From NCBI GenBank assembly GCA_013115135.1, contig JABANP010000595.1, positions 1 to 30,120 of the forward strand: 30,120 nt of DNA. The letters are read 5' to 3'. Position 1 is the first letter of the stretch; every line of letters begins with the position of its first letter. The position numbers and the translations under genes are program-made. This stretch comes from Perkinsus olseni (Eukaryota; Perkinsozoa; Perkinsida; Perkinsidae). The notes beneath the pieces are model-generated. The model saw only the letters and a program-made list of their open reading frames with translations, did not search any database and had not been told where the DNA came from. This document shows, in pieces, positions 8,001-15,240 of the stretch.

Positions 8001-10059
8001 TGGTCATGCGAGTGTTGGTAATGACATTCTACTACAGCATCCAGAGCTTCGTGCTCTGGGAGATCTGCTTCGTCGGCTCGCTGGTAGTAAGCAATCCTCT
8101 TGGGATTCGCCTTTGGTTCTGACGAATCGAGAAGATTGTGTGGTTAGAGATTGCCTACGACGACTGTTATCGCTGCTTAGTGCGCCTTGCTCGCATTCGG
8201 TTAGTGTTGCTGGTCCACCTACCTCCTTAGTCTGTTGTTCGGACGCGTCGTTGTGCGGAGGCGGTTGGTGTGTTCAGGCTATCTGTGGGTCTGCTACCGA
8301 CAATTCGACAGCCTCTGATATCGATGGGAATCTGCCGAGTTGGGAGTTGGCCGCGAGTTCAACAACCTGGAAAGGAGCCCAGTTGGTTTATCATATTAAT
8401 CGCCTGGAATTGGTGAGTCTATCTCGCCTGGTGTTATGGATTGTTGATACTCTGGGGTCCAGCCCCCCGACACCGTTACGTACTATCGTCTTTAACTGTG
8501 ACTCTTCGGTGGTTTTAAACTGGGTCAAGCGTGGTCGTACCTCTAGTAAGACCACTGAGCGCTTGTCGGTTAAGAGGATATTGAACAACGTCAACGAATT
8601 GCTCTGTGCACTCAGCGATGGTGGTATTGTCATCCGATATAAGAAGATTGAAGGAGGCTTGAACCAGCGCGCTGATGGGTTGTCACGTTTGGTTCAGGAA
8701 TATCAGTATGATGACATCTTCTCGTCTAATAAGGTGGTAGACGACGTAGATGTGGTTACACGCAGCGGTCGGTCTAGTGTTCCCCCACTATCAGGGAATA
8801 GTGATGTGCCTTCAATCCCTCCCGAGGTTCGACAACGGTTTATCGATGCTCAGTCATCTTCGCCCTCTCTGAAGGTCATCATCCGTGCCCTCCAATCTGG
8901 CGACGTTGATCAGCAGAAGGAGTTTGGTCGATTGAGATACGTGATGAAGGAAGGTCTCTTGTTTGAGTTGGTTCATCCTCACGGCAACCCCTTAGCTGAT
9001 GCTCGCTTGGTGTTGAAGGTTGCTGACGACGGTGAAGAAGGTCGAAAGTTGATTGTTAATTTGGTGACTAAATATCATGGTGATAACGGTCATATATGCC
9101 CTCGGTTCACGCGGTGGCGATTGTCTCGACACTATAAGATTGATCATCTTACGAAGTGGGTCGGGAAGGTCTGTCGTGAGTGCCCTCAGTGTCAGCAGGG
9201 CTTGATCAAGCGTATCTTCACTACTGGCGGTGGTCACCTGGACGCTTCCGCAGAAGGAGTGTGGCGTCACTTGAGCCTAGATTTGGCTGGTCCCTTCTGT
9301 AGGAGTCGACCCAACAATTTTACGTTCGCGTTAATTGTTGTGGATAACTTTTCGAAGTATACCTTCTGGCGGGGGTTGCGCTCGGCGACCAGTTCGGAGG
9401 TCGCTATTACCCTACTTTCCCTCTTTGAGGAGGTAGGGCTACCCGTAAGGGTTAAACATGATAATGGATCATGTTTTATTGGTAAGCCCTACTTGGAGGC
9501 GATGAAGAAGGTAGGAGTAGTCGTGTCTCATACGACTCCCTTTTCGCCTTGGGCCAATGGCCTATGCGAACGACGGGTATCATCGTTGAAAGGTTTGATG
9601 AGACGGTTATTGAATGGTAAATCGGCTCATTGGGAACCCTTATTGAGTAAGGCTATGCGTAAGGCGAATGTGGCCCCTCTGGTTGGTGCTACTGCCGACT
9701 GTTCACCCTTCGAAGTCTTCTACGGTCGCCAATTTGTTGAAGCTGAAGCTCGTCAGTTGAACTTGGATACGAGCCCACAGTTAAGTACGACCTATGAGCT
9801 CGATGATGCGAGGCGAGAGCTCAGAGATGCTTATTTGGAGGATCTTAGGGCCCGTTCTTATGTTCCCAGGCCTCGGAGACGTCCTACTCCTGGCAGTATG
9901 GTGGCAGTTTACAGGAAGAATAGTACCACTGGTGGTACGTACGGTGAGGAGAAGTTCACTCTGGTTGGCTATGAGAAGGATGAGGTGACTGCGATTTTGA
10001 AGTCTGCTGATGATAAGGTGATTCGTGAGCACTTCAAGAATCTTAGAGTGTGTTATTAA
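5011..10059 (+). CDS. Gag-pol polyprotein of the LTR retrotransposon
   Basis: A single uninterrupted 1682-codon frame encodes capsid, protease, reverse transcriptase, RNase H and integrase. Numbered from the ATG at 5011, a CCCH zinc finger (C428-x8-C437-x5-C443-x3-H447) ends gag. The retropepsin motif LLDTGA has D507. The RT box YVDD is at 905-908. RNase H acidic residues are D1078, E1133, D1164 and D1222 (RADGLSR). The integrase zinc motif starts at H1356/H1361 with CRECPQC. The integrase core is D1424-x59-D1484-x35-E1520. All catalytic residues are present and there is no frameshift between gag and pol. The start codon lies in the LTR, as in yeast Ty1; a second in-frame ATG sits at the LTR edge (5041), and an upstream in-frame TTG at 4996 is less likely. 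Gag:pol ratio must be controlled by something other than frameshifting, for instance proteolysis or splicing. Confidence 0.95.
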   Translation: MVTPTASSSDMAPMRGQAGPIDKILISWLGYPHLTPEISATQLQSLGEGILTPESYKDAVSRVLSGDDPLEMKAHNMFLLFGTLMAKNEEAGVSRRELSNYRRDLVKDYFSPWCQNVEALKSGATLQARLDMLTAQLDYVAPKVVISSPESEIVARSVVKPEDEMALDEEEVAQGAPVDLGGWPPLDSTAEYAVERKDRSSARREASEKSWIVGDSPFLGVEDPRPFPVWFRRFKTMAVSRGLLLDPPALYFTLVNNLAESVVVDVKPRLPSGSSSLEWVKEVRRMVVALQGLCKGISISVCRLQALQELQSCRQGKNESVTAFVRRFKELVSNVEAFGKEHLDDESKATNLLCGLLPEVRDVALDRLAGQKPTYATLVSSLTQREKMRSIVTSSRSRAISVHQVATTDPTPTPTTARASSNAASKICFQFKREGKCRFGSKCRFKHVKPATEDGSKGVDEVAFTQNLYQITSTNDLKNVGGMTGPMMTVKGVNSQGSVVSIPVLLDTGAYYNYIREPWVTALGLSIVPSATSPEQVRLADHSIVDLVGTTSLGGYTFKVLPSTCPSVGPGEYGILGIYSMCRDNVRLQFSSDGSARKVSVNSSSSSCSPPTGVEALGDGVMDTIGNILGPVVSDEYMRNSDVVKSSEDVWSEVAWRPIKVSSIIESTSWRALRDSPGYRWRVQVLEEEDPLDTDGQKYKIVIDLPYDDDGDNQTISPPKFYDYTPALFSRLSNSEATAYEAEVSTYLRNSWWSKTADSDEGEKGSGGVGGGLLVFPLPSPGKSTACRPVIDARRENNRLPRASYAGPSCGRIITSLRLNWDARKNPRVICLDARQAFYRLYKSRRLRVRSHGSTFSTPRLVFGLACGPSMLYAALAEVILPVALYFLTPSDQATVISSCQVYIYVDDLTLLGQGEGAGVLPRFAQAIRKAGDFYGFVFPPEKCKDSEELGGEEFKHLGMLWTISDSVLSLRCCKSAFSEDLLSQSVWTKRELFAAAGHASVGNDILLQHPELRALGDLLRRLAGSKQSSWDSPLVLTNREDCVVRDCLRRLLSLLSAPCSHSVSVAGPPTSLVCCSDASLCGGGWCVQAICGSATDNSTASDIDGNLPSWELAASSTTWKGAQLVYHINRLELVSLSRLVLWIVDTLGSSPPTPLRTIVFNCDSSVVLNWVKRGRTSSKTTERLSVKRILNNVNELLCALSDGGIVIRYKKIEGGLNQRADGLSRLVQEYQYDDIFSSNKVVDDVDVVTRSGRSSVPPLSGNSDVPSIPPEVRQRFIDAQSSSPSLKVIIRALQSGDVDQQKEFGRLRYVMKEGLLFELVHPHGNPLADARLVLKVADDGEEGRKLIVNLVTKYHGDNGHICPRFTRWRLSRHYKIDHLTKWVGKVCRECPQCQQGLIKRIFTTGGGHLDASAEGVWRHLSLDLAGPFCRSRPNNFTFALIVVDNFSKYTFWRGLRSATSSEVAITLLSLFEEVGLPVRVKHDNGSCFIGKPYLEAMKKVGVVVSHTTPFSPWANGLCERRVSSLKGLMRRLLNGKSAHWEPLLSKAMRKANVAPLVGATADCSPFEVFYGRQFVEAEARQLNLDTSPQLSTTYELDDARRELRDAYLEDLRARSYVPRPRRRPTPGSMVAVYRKNSTTGGTYGEEKFTLVGYEKDEVTAILKSADDKVIREHFKNLRVCY
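5042..5058 (+). promoter_or_regulatory. Primer-binding site, probably for tRNA-Glu
   Basis: TGGCTCCGATGCGGGGA starts at the first base after the LTR. Its reverse complement ends CATCGGAGCCA preceded by CCCCG, which fits the acceptor and T-stem 3' strands of a tRNA with acceptor TCCGATG. From memory, yeast tRNA-Glu(UUC) ends almost identically (one base different). The site lies within the gag reading frame. Confidence 0.7.
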
Positions 10060-10090
10060 GTTTAGCTGTTGTTTTTCCTTATTCAGCTTT

Positions 10091-10102
10091 AGCAGGGGGG
10101 GT
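10091..10102 (+). promoter_or_regulatory. Polypurine tract
   Basis: AGCAGGGGGGGT ends directly before the 3' LTR. This is the expected position and composition of the plus-strand priming site. Confidence 0.85.
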
Positions 10103-10298
10103 TGTGAGAGAACGATACTAAAGCGATTGTTTGTGTGCGGTTCTGTCTCTCTGTGTGGTTCTGTCTGCCGTATCCATAAGGCTGAGCTAAGCTTAAGTGT
10201 TCCTATAATTGCTAAATAATCATTAAATAAGTTATCCCTCAACTTTGGGGTATTGTGTTATTTATCAATGGTCACGCCTACTGCAAGTTCCTCTGACA
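10103..10298 (+). repeat. 3' LTR
   Basis: This copy is identical by eye to 4846-5041. It is followed by the second target-duplication copy ACCAG (10299-10303). Confidence 0.93.
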
Positions 10299-10331
10299 AC
10301 CAGTTGACACTGTACGATACGATACTCACCC
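10299..10331 (-). repeat. Right target-duplication copy and distal end of the MULE-1 right TIR
   Basis: 10299-10303 is ACCAG. 10304-10331 is the reverse complement of 3087-3114 and ends ..ACTCACCC, mirroring the left terminus. Confidence 0.88.
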
Positions 10332-10433
10332 CTTTTGAGCCGCGCGCTGGGTGCAATGACGGAGCGAAGGAAGTTATATCGTCTACAGGGAGCGAACTGC
10401 TCGCGCCACTCTGTGAAAATGTTTATTCGTGCA

Positions 10434-10505
10434 AGTGGTATGGTGGTTAAGGTAGCGGACTCTCGATCGGAAAACCGTAGGTTCGATCCTATATTTAGGG
10501 ACTCC
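10434..10505 (+). ncRNA. tRNA-like unit with pol III A and B boxes (SINE-type)
   Basis: GTGGTTAAGGTAGCGG (about 10443-10458) resembles a D-arm/A box, and GGTTCGATCC (10480-10489) matches the B-box consensus within a 4-bp T-stem. The spacing suits a type 2 pol III promoter. The acceptor stem does not pair convincingly, so this is a tRNA-derived sequence, not a functional tRNA. The family X copy at 23 kb keeps only the A-box half. Confidence 0.55.
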
Positions 10506-10552
10506 CTTGCCAGGGAGTATTCGGGTACTTCCTCCCTTGCCAGGGAGGAAGT
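10501..10552. repeat. Two hairpins sharing CTCCCTTGCCAGGGAG
   Basis: ACTCCCT-TGCC-AGGGAGT (10501-10518) is followed by a perfect 11-bp-arm hairpin (10527-10552) with the same TGCC loop. Both immediately follow the tRNA-like unit. Confidence 0.75.
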
Positions 10553-10601
10553 AGAGTGGTACTAAGGGGCGGGAGAGCGCCGGAAAATTGGAGCCGGCGC
10601 G

Positions 10602-10654
10602 AAAATTTTTTAGGCAAGTCGCGGCGCAGCTCCGCGAATTGCCTCGAAAATTTT
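10602..10654. repeat. Conserved internal hairpin of family X
   Basis: AAAATTTT flanks a stem AGGCAA..CGCGG / CCGCG..TTGCCT. The copy at 23245-23297 keeps the same outer AAAATTTT blocks and a longer stem (AGGCAAGTC/GACTTGCCT plus CGGAGC/GCTCCG) despite base changes, which suggests the fold is maintained or was recently copied. Confidence 0.7.
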
Positions 10655-10663
10655 CGCAGAGTG

Positions 10664-10960
10664 TACGAAATGACGGTGTACGACTTGAAACTGGGACTGT
10701 GTACGAAATGAGAGTGTATGAAATGCCGGTATACGAGTTCAAAGTGTACGGCTATTATGTGTACGGGTGTTATATGTACGGGTATTGCGTATACAAGCAT
10801 CATGTATACGAGTTTTATATGTACGAATCTCTCGTGTATGAGTATTTTGTGTATGACTATTTGGTGTACGAGTATTTCGTGTACGATTAGAAAATGTATG
10901 AGTATTGGAGACATGAGTCGAAAATGTACGACTATTTGGTGTACGAAACGTGAACATCCC
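10664..10960 (+). repeat. Family X right TIR: 15-bp TGTACGA array
   Basis: About 19 units start with TGTACGA, TGTATGA or TATACGA every 15 bp, for example TGTACGAGTATTTCG. The second half of each unit is variable and A/T-rich. The array ends GTGAACATCCC, which is shared with the ends at 11588, 23614 and (inverted) 27390. The 15-bp period keeps forward frames open, giving spurious five-residue-repeat ORFs. Confidence 0.85.
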
Positions 10961-11023
10961 CTATTAATATCGTGAGGGAGTTTTATATTCCTCTCGGACG
11001 TTAAGGGTTTTTGTTGTCGTTCC

Positions 11024-11047
11024 CTACTGCATTGCTCTTTGCAGTAG
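11024..11047 (+). repeat. Leader hairpin before the small ORF
   Basis: CTACTGCA and TGCAGTAG (8-bp perfect arms, 8-base loop) lie about 45 bp upstream of the ATG at 11091. It is duplicated at 11652-11675. It may be a leader RNA structure; there is no further evidence. Confidence 0.5.
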
Positions 11048-11090
11048 TGTTATCGCCTGAGGTCCCACTCACGGATTTTTACGCTTTCTT

Positions 11091-11360
11091 ATGGTTGATA
11101 ATTTAGACAAGGCTATTACGAAGGTTGTCGAAGTGGTTTCCGAAGGCCGTATTTTGAAGCCGGAGGAGGTCTTGGCTATGGTTGAAGATGTTGATTATTA
11201 TGCTGATGCTGAGTCTATGGTCAGCATCAGCATAATCGAGGAAGCTTATAAGAATGGTATGGATTTTGCTGTTCGCTGTATGGCTGCTGGTATCAAGGTC
11301 GATGCCCCCGGCAAACAGTCTAATCCGGCTATTGAGGAGATTAGAGATTTATTATGCTGA
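11091..11360 (+). CDS. Small acidic ORF, copy 1 (unknown family)
   Basis: An 89-codon frame begins MVDNLDKAITKVVEVV and is predicted to be mostly helical and acidic (KPEEVLAMVEDVDYY). I do not recognise the family. It might be the N-terminus of a longer retroelement gag, given the leader upstream and the mobile context, but no downstream domain follows in frame. The first 82 codons are identical to the copy at 11719. The last seven codons differ because this copy runs into the duplication junction, so this is the altered copy. The frame crosses the 16-bp-arm hairpin at 11197-11236, so those codons are constrained by both uses. Confidence 0.5.
   Translation: MVDNLDKAITKVVEVVSEGRILKPEEVLAMVEDVDYYADAESMVSISIIEEAYKNGMDFAVRCMAAGIKVDAPGKQSNPAIEEIRDLLC
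11197..11236. repeat. Perfect hairpin, 16-bp arms, 8-base loop (copy 1 of 3)
   Basis: The arms are ATTATGCTGATGCTGA and TCAGCATCAGCATAAT around GTCTATGG. Exact copies lie at 11351-11390 and 11825-11864. The middle copy sits at the junction of the 560-bp duplication. Confidence 0.9.
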
Positions 11361-11406
11361 TGCTGAGTCTATGGTCAGCATCAGCATAATCGAGGAAGCT
11401 TATGTG
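11339..11406 (+). repeat. Duplication junction with an extra hairpin copy
   Basis: After codon 82 of the first small ORF the sequence jumps to a second copy of the hairpin and its 3' flank (..ATCGAGGAAGCTTAT). It then jumps back to the family X array at GTGCGGGTATTGCG. Two jumps at a strong hairpin fit replication template switching. Confidence 0.75.
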
Positions 11407-11966
11407 CGGGTATTGCGTATACAAGCATCATGTATACGAGTTTTATATGTACGAATCTCTCGTGTATGAGTATTTTGTGTATGACTATTTGGTGTACGAG
11501 TATTTCGTGTACGATTAGAAAATGTATGAGTATTGGAGACATGAGTCGAAAATGTACGACTATTTGGTGTACGAAACGTGAACATCCCCTATTAATATCG
11601 TGAGGGAGTTTTATATTCCTCTCGGACGTTAAGGGTTTTTGTTGTCGTTCCCTACTGCATTGCTCTTTGCAGTAGTGTTATCGCCTGAGGTCCCACTCAC
11701 GGATTTTTACGCTTTCTTATGGTTGATAATTTAGACAAGGCTATTACGAAGGTTGTCGAAGTGGTTTCCGAAGGCCGTATTTTGAAGCCGGAGGAGGTCT
11801 TGGCTATGGTTGAAGATGTTGATTATTATGCTGATGCTGAGTCTATGGTCAGCATCAGCATAATCGAGGAAGCTTATAAGAATGGTATGGATTTTGCTGT
11901 TCGCTGTATGGCTGCTGGTATCAAGGTCGATGCCCCCGGCAAACAGTCTAATCCGGCTATTGAGGA
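11407..11966 (+). repeat. 560-bp direct duplication, copy 2
   Basis: Second copy of 10779-11338. It continues beyond the duplicated part into the natural end of the small ORF. Confidence 0.85.
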
Positions 11967-12000
11967 TTTTATTGAGATTTTATTAGAGATTTTGTTTTGA
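11719..12000 (+). CDS. Small acidic ORF, copy 2 (unknown family)
   Basis: A 93-codon frame shares its first 82 codons with 11091-11360 and ends DFIEILLEILF. Its 3' end is not at a duplication junction, so this is probably the parental copy. The C-terminal tail is hydrophobic and acidic. No family is recognised. The 60+229-bp tandem repeat starts seven bases after the stop codon. I cannot tell whether the ORF is translated. Confidence 0.5.
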   Translation: MVDNLDKAITKVVEVVSEGRILKPEEVLAMVEDVDYYADAESMVSISIIEEAYKNGMDFAVRCMAAGIKVDAPGKQSNPAIEDFIEILLEILF

Positions 12001-12007
12001 AGGCTAA

Positions 12008-12705
12008 GGGAAAAGAGCTCAAGTCGCGAATCGATCAGCCGGGGAGGAGACACTCCTACCAGGCGACCCCACCATTGAGGGAGGGACGGGTGGGTCAAAA
12101 ACATCGACAGGACACCCGGCACTACCGTGCCAGACGCTGACCTCTCACGATGAACGGCTCGGTGACGTACACCGCCCCGCACGCATACACACGATTGTCT
12201 CCTGCGGCGGACTACCGTGGATTTTCCTTCGCCACACGGAGTGTATCGATTACTAAAATCCCGGCTCTTCGTCCGCGACCTTGCGTAACATACAATGGGA
12301 AAAGAGCTCAAGTCGCGAATCGATCAGTCGGGGAGGAGACACTCCTACCAGGCGACGGGAAAAGAGCTCAAGTCGCGAATCGATCAGCCGGGGAGGAGAC
12401 ACTCCTACCAGGCGACCCCACCCTTGAGGGAGGGACGGGTGGGTCAAAAACATCGACAGGACACCCGGCACTACCGTGCCAGACGCTGACCTCTCACGAT
12501 GAACGGCTCGGTGACGTACCCCGCCCCGCACGCATACACACGATTGTCTCCTGCGGCGGACTACCGTGGATTTTCCTTCGACACACAGAGTGTATCGATT
12601 ACTAAAATCCCGGCTCTTCGTCCGCGACCTTGCGTAACACACAATGGGAAAAGAGCTCAAGTCGCGAATCGATCAGCCGGGGAGGAGACACTCCTACCAG
12701 GCGAC
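12008..12705. repeat. Tandem repeat: 60-bp unit A and 229-bp unit B in order A-B-A-A-B-A
   Basis: Unit A (starts GGGAAAAGAGCTCAAGTCGC, ends CTACCAGGCGAC) lies at 12008-12067, 12297-12356, 12357-12416 and 12646-12705. Unit B (starts CCCACC, ends near AACAYACAAT) lies at 12068-12296 and 12417-12645. Copies differ by only a few bases. Long ORFs on both strands cross the array only because it repeats, and I do not call them genes. Confidence 0.9.
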
Positions 12706-12801
12706 CCCCATCGTGAGTGGTATGCCACCAGCACGCGCACGCCCTAGCTCTTAGCGCACGTCCGAGACTGTCTACAACAGGTGACGTGACGCCGGTGGTG
12801 A

Positions 12802-13107
12802 CACCCTGCACCCGTCTCGCCTGCGTTCCTTAGCTCTCTCATAAGCTTCTTCCAACCTCTCGAGGGTTGTTGCGTTCTGGCAATCAACTACGCCGACTTT
12901 GGTAAGCTGACGAAGACGTTTCTGTTTAAGGGTCCTGTGGTTTTCTACGAGTACTCTCGAGGGATCAAGCAAGGTTGTTATACCGATCCCAAGGTCAAAG
13001 GTCCTCGGCTTGTCAGTGGTGGTTTATCCTTTGCGGTTACGCCATTGATAAGGTTGGAGATGTTTAATGAGTTTGAAAGGAGGGATCATGAGTTTGATTC
13101 TCGTTGA
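12802..13107 (+). CDS. Partial ORF of unknown family, overlapping the next ORF
   Basis: The frame opens after a TGA at 12799-12801 without an early ATG and ends at TGA 13105-13107, so its 5' part is missing or spliced. It contains an aromatic, basic segment (about 12880-13000) that includes VVFYEYSRGIKQGCYTDP. The composition looks coding, with T-ending codons as in the LTR element gag-pol. No family recognised. It overlaps the +1-frame ORF that follows, an arrangement common in viral and retroelement genes. It could be a remnant of such an element. Confidence 0.4.
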   Translation, partial: HPAPVSPAFLSSLISFFQPLEGCCVLAINYADFGKLTKTFLFKGPVVFYEYSRGIKQGCYTDPKVKGPRLVSGGLSFAVTPLIRLEMFNEFERRDHEFDSR

Positions 13108-13261
13108 GGGTACTTCATTCGTTCCTGAAGTCTGGTCAGCGCTCTCTCCGGAGTTACGGCTTTTCATAGTTAGTGGAGAGACGGTATTTCCGGATGTTAA
13201 GGCGGGCGATGAACTCCCTGTTGAGGTACTCGAGAAGGCTGGGATTTGGTATCCTGGGTGA
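13067..13261 (+). CDS. Small ORF overlapping the preceding one in the +1 frame
   Basis: 64 codons from the first ATG (13067), or 57 from the second (13088). The overlap with the upstream frame is 20-41 bp. The product is acidic (PDVKAGDELPVEVLEKAG) with a hydrophobic middle. I do not recognise it. The second ATG lies only 17 bp before the upstream stop codon, which would suit termination-reinitiation or a leaky-scanning arrangement. Equally, a +1 shift would fuse the two frames. Confidence 0.4.
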   Translation: MSLKGGIMSLILVEGTSFVPEVWSALSPELRLFIVSGETVFPDVKAGDELPVEVLEKAGIWYPG

Positions 13262-15135
13262 ACACATCCACAATTGGAGTCAAAGACCTCCGCGAGCCAA
13301 TTGGGGGAGGGTCCTAATTTAGGGCGAGCGCTAGAAACAACTTCCGGGCATTCCTGGCCGGAACCTATCGTGCTTAGGCCCCCCCCGTTCCTATATATTA
13401 TCTTTGCTCCTACCCATTACAATTTATTCAAACCTTCCAAATCATTCAATATGGTCCGTCAAAGTTTATTGGTACTATCCCGGTGCGAATCGAAATGTTT
13501 TGACACTCCCATTAACCACAAACCATGGTTCCTGTCACGTCTCCTCCGCTTGCGCACTTGCATTTCTTTGCTCAAAAAGCGCGCGCCGCTGCGTCACGGC
13601 GTCGCACAAACTGCTCTGCATATAGCGCACGCCTCGTGTCACAAAGTTCTAATTTCCCGCGTGCGCAAAGACCTCGCTCATTCCTGCCGCGGCGACGACC
13701 TTTTTTCGCGATACGTGCTGTTGTGCATATCTCCTCTGGCGTCCTAACAATCGAAGGTTCTCTTCACTATGTCATGTTTACTTTGTGTTTGCTCCTATCC
13801 CACCTATTTTAAAACACTGACTATACGCCGATGTATTATGCAGCTGCTTCCCTGGTACGAAGCAGGCTGCTCCAAGCAGCTCTGACAATTCCTCACTCAC
13901 ATGTTCTTCGAGTGCTAATTGTGAGCGCAAGTTCGCTATATATCTGCCTACTGGCCCACTACGTGGATCTCACCTGCACGTGGTCTTAGCTTGGAGCTTT
14001 CAAACGGCTTATAAGCGAGCTGCCGCATCTTCTGGTCAGCAAGAAATGACGAGATGGTTCGTCGAGGCGTCAGCCTCGCCCGAAGGGAGAACCATCGTTT
14101 CGATTTTCGTACTTCAGCAAAGTTTTTTTGTTACATAATTCTCGCAATCGGCCGCTGGCCGCTTCATCACTTTTAGAGTAATAGTTTTAAAGTATCGGCG
14201 TGCATTTTGAGTGGGTCTATTTGTTCTGATAACAACGGAAGTATTATTGGCTTGCGCGACTGCGTCTTCGAGGCAGTGCAGGTAGGCCTCCCTACGCTCT
14301 TCAGTCTCTCCTTTCAACTATTTTGCGTCTTCACAATTTGGCAAGTTCAAGGGCAGGCGTCAAGCTTGGACCTTCCCGGAGCCTCTGGGTGAACGGAGGG
14401 CTCGCGTCCATGCGGGGTACCTCACAAATGTTAGCCCGAGCGGGAAGGGCCCCGCGAGGGCCTAGGGCGAGCGCGGGTGGTCTCTGCCACCGGAAACAAC
14501 CATATTACATCTGCATCGACTCAGAGCGATTTTCGAAATTAGCCTATGAAATTTTCTCAAACTTTGCACGACTACTCTTACCATGCATATGAGTAATCCT
14601 GCACAGTCTCATGTCAAACGAAAACATCCACGCCACAAACCAACCATTTCTCGAGGGAATTTCAGGTGACGCGGCGCACAAATGGGACAGAACTACGCTC
14701 CGCTGCCATAATGGTGCACGTTTCATAATTTTCATTCGTACGCTGTGCAGGCTACAAATGAGTCACATTTAACACGAAAATTGACAAGAATATTCCCAAC
14801 GACAATAAGATCCACATCCTAATGTCTGGGAGGTTCAATCGCGTTGGTTGCGGCTCAACCTACGAAAATCGTGTTTGGGGGCGCGCGCTAACATAAACAC
14901 GAAAGCGCACGCCATGGCAGCCGGGCTGGGCTTCGGTTTTCGGTGTTTGGGCTCGGGATAAGGAGGCCGTTAGTGGCCCTGTGTACAGGTCTGATATCGT
15001 GATGCTCCCCACTCCCGACGGGGATCATTCCCTGTCAATCACAGGCTGTCATGTACCCGTACTACAAAACGGGACTACTGGTCGAGGTAGAAGGTACTAT
15101 GTCCCATATTTTCGCCTCGCGGTTTGCTCGGGTAG
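13262..15135. other. No confident gene; one compound hairpin
   Basis: A TATA-like CTATATATTA near 13390 precedes an ATG at 13451, but the frame that follows has no recognisable motif, and two frames overlap across 13274-13812. A compound hairpin at 14053-14096 has outer arms GATGGTTC/GAACCATC and an inner CGAGGC/GCCTCG stem. GC-rich stretches recur at about 13320-13360 and 14390-14490. I can assign nothing else. Confidence 0.4.
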
Positions 15136-15240
15136 ATGGGCATGACATGTTTGCCAGTACGAATGACGCCCAGGGATTCAGTTTTCTTAACCTTGCAAGC
15201 CGGTGAGTCTATGCTCAATCACGAAGTCACACGTCAATCT

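Larger units (their letters stand above)
4846..10298 (+). mobile_element. Intact LTR retrotransposon (BEL/Pao or Ty3 type)
   Basis: This is a complete element of 5453 bp. It has 196-bp LTRs with TG..CA ends, a primer-binding site, a single gag-pol frame, a polypurine tract and a 5-bp target duplication. Reading the two LTRs side by side I saw no difference, which implies a recent insertion. The domain order protease-RT-RNase H-integrase excludes Copia. The RNase H motif NRLELVSLSRL resembles BEL/Pao, but I cannot separate BEL/Pao from Ty3 without a phylogeny. Confidence 0.93.
3087..10331 (+). mobile_element. MULE-1: Mutator-like DNA transposon split by an LTR retrotransposon
   Basis: The element has 198-bp terminal inverted repeats. 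The left copy is 3087-3284. The right copy is 4676-4845 continued at 10304-10331, after removing the LTR element and one copy of its 5-bp target duplication. The two halves sum to exactly 198 bp (170+28), which supports both boundaries. The interior carries a MULE-type DDE transposase frame. Both termini begin GGGTGAGTATCG. I found no 8-11-bp target duplication outside the termini, so one flank may be rearranged. Confidence 0.85.
10332..10960 (+). mobile_element. Family X copy lacking its left TIR
   Basis: The order of parts matches the complete element at 22873-23614: the internal segment beginning at GCCGCGCGCTGGGTGCAATG, a tRNA-like region, an AT-flanked hairpin, then a right array ending ..GTGAACATCCC. 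The left TIR is missing; the copy starts directly at the MULE-1 terminus. It also has about 130 bp (tRNA-like 3' part and two hairpins) that the 23-kb copy lacks. Confidence 0.75.
10779..11338 (+). repeat. 560-bp direct duplication, copy 1
   Basis: It matches 11407-11966 at a constant offset of 628 with no difference noticed by eye. It covers the outer part of the family X array, the array terminus, a leader and the first 82 codons of a small ORF. Confidence 0.85.

Noticed and set aside
3079..10340. Target duplication for MULE-1
   Set aside because: No 8-11-bp direct repeat was found beside the termini. The words CTTTTGAG at 10332 and beside element 2 at about 21018 match, but they are at different elements and are probably chance.
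10434..10505. Functional tRNA gene
   Set aside because: A and B boxes are visible but no 7-bp acceptor stem closes, and a related copy at 23 kb has only half of it.
10664..10960. CRISPR-like array
   Set aside because: The repeats are 15 bp, degenerate, contiguous and without unique spacers, they occur as inverted pairs at transposon ends, and the sequence is eukaryotic.
12150..12605. ORF of 151 codons across the tandem repeat
   Set aside because: It runs through both unit types, repeats within itself, and equally long frames exist on the other strand.
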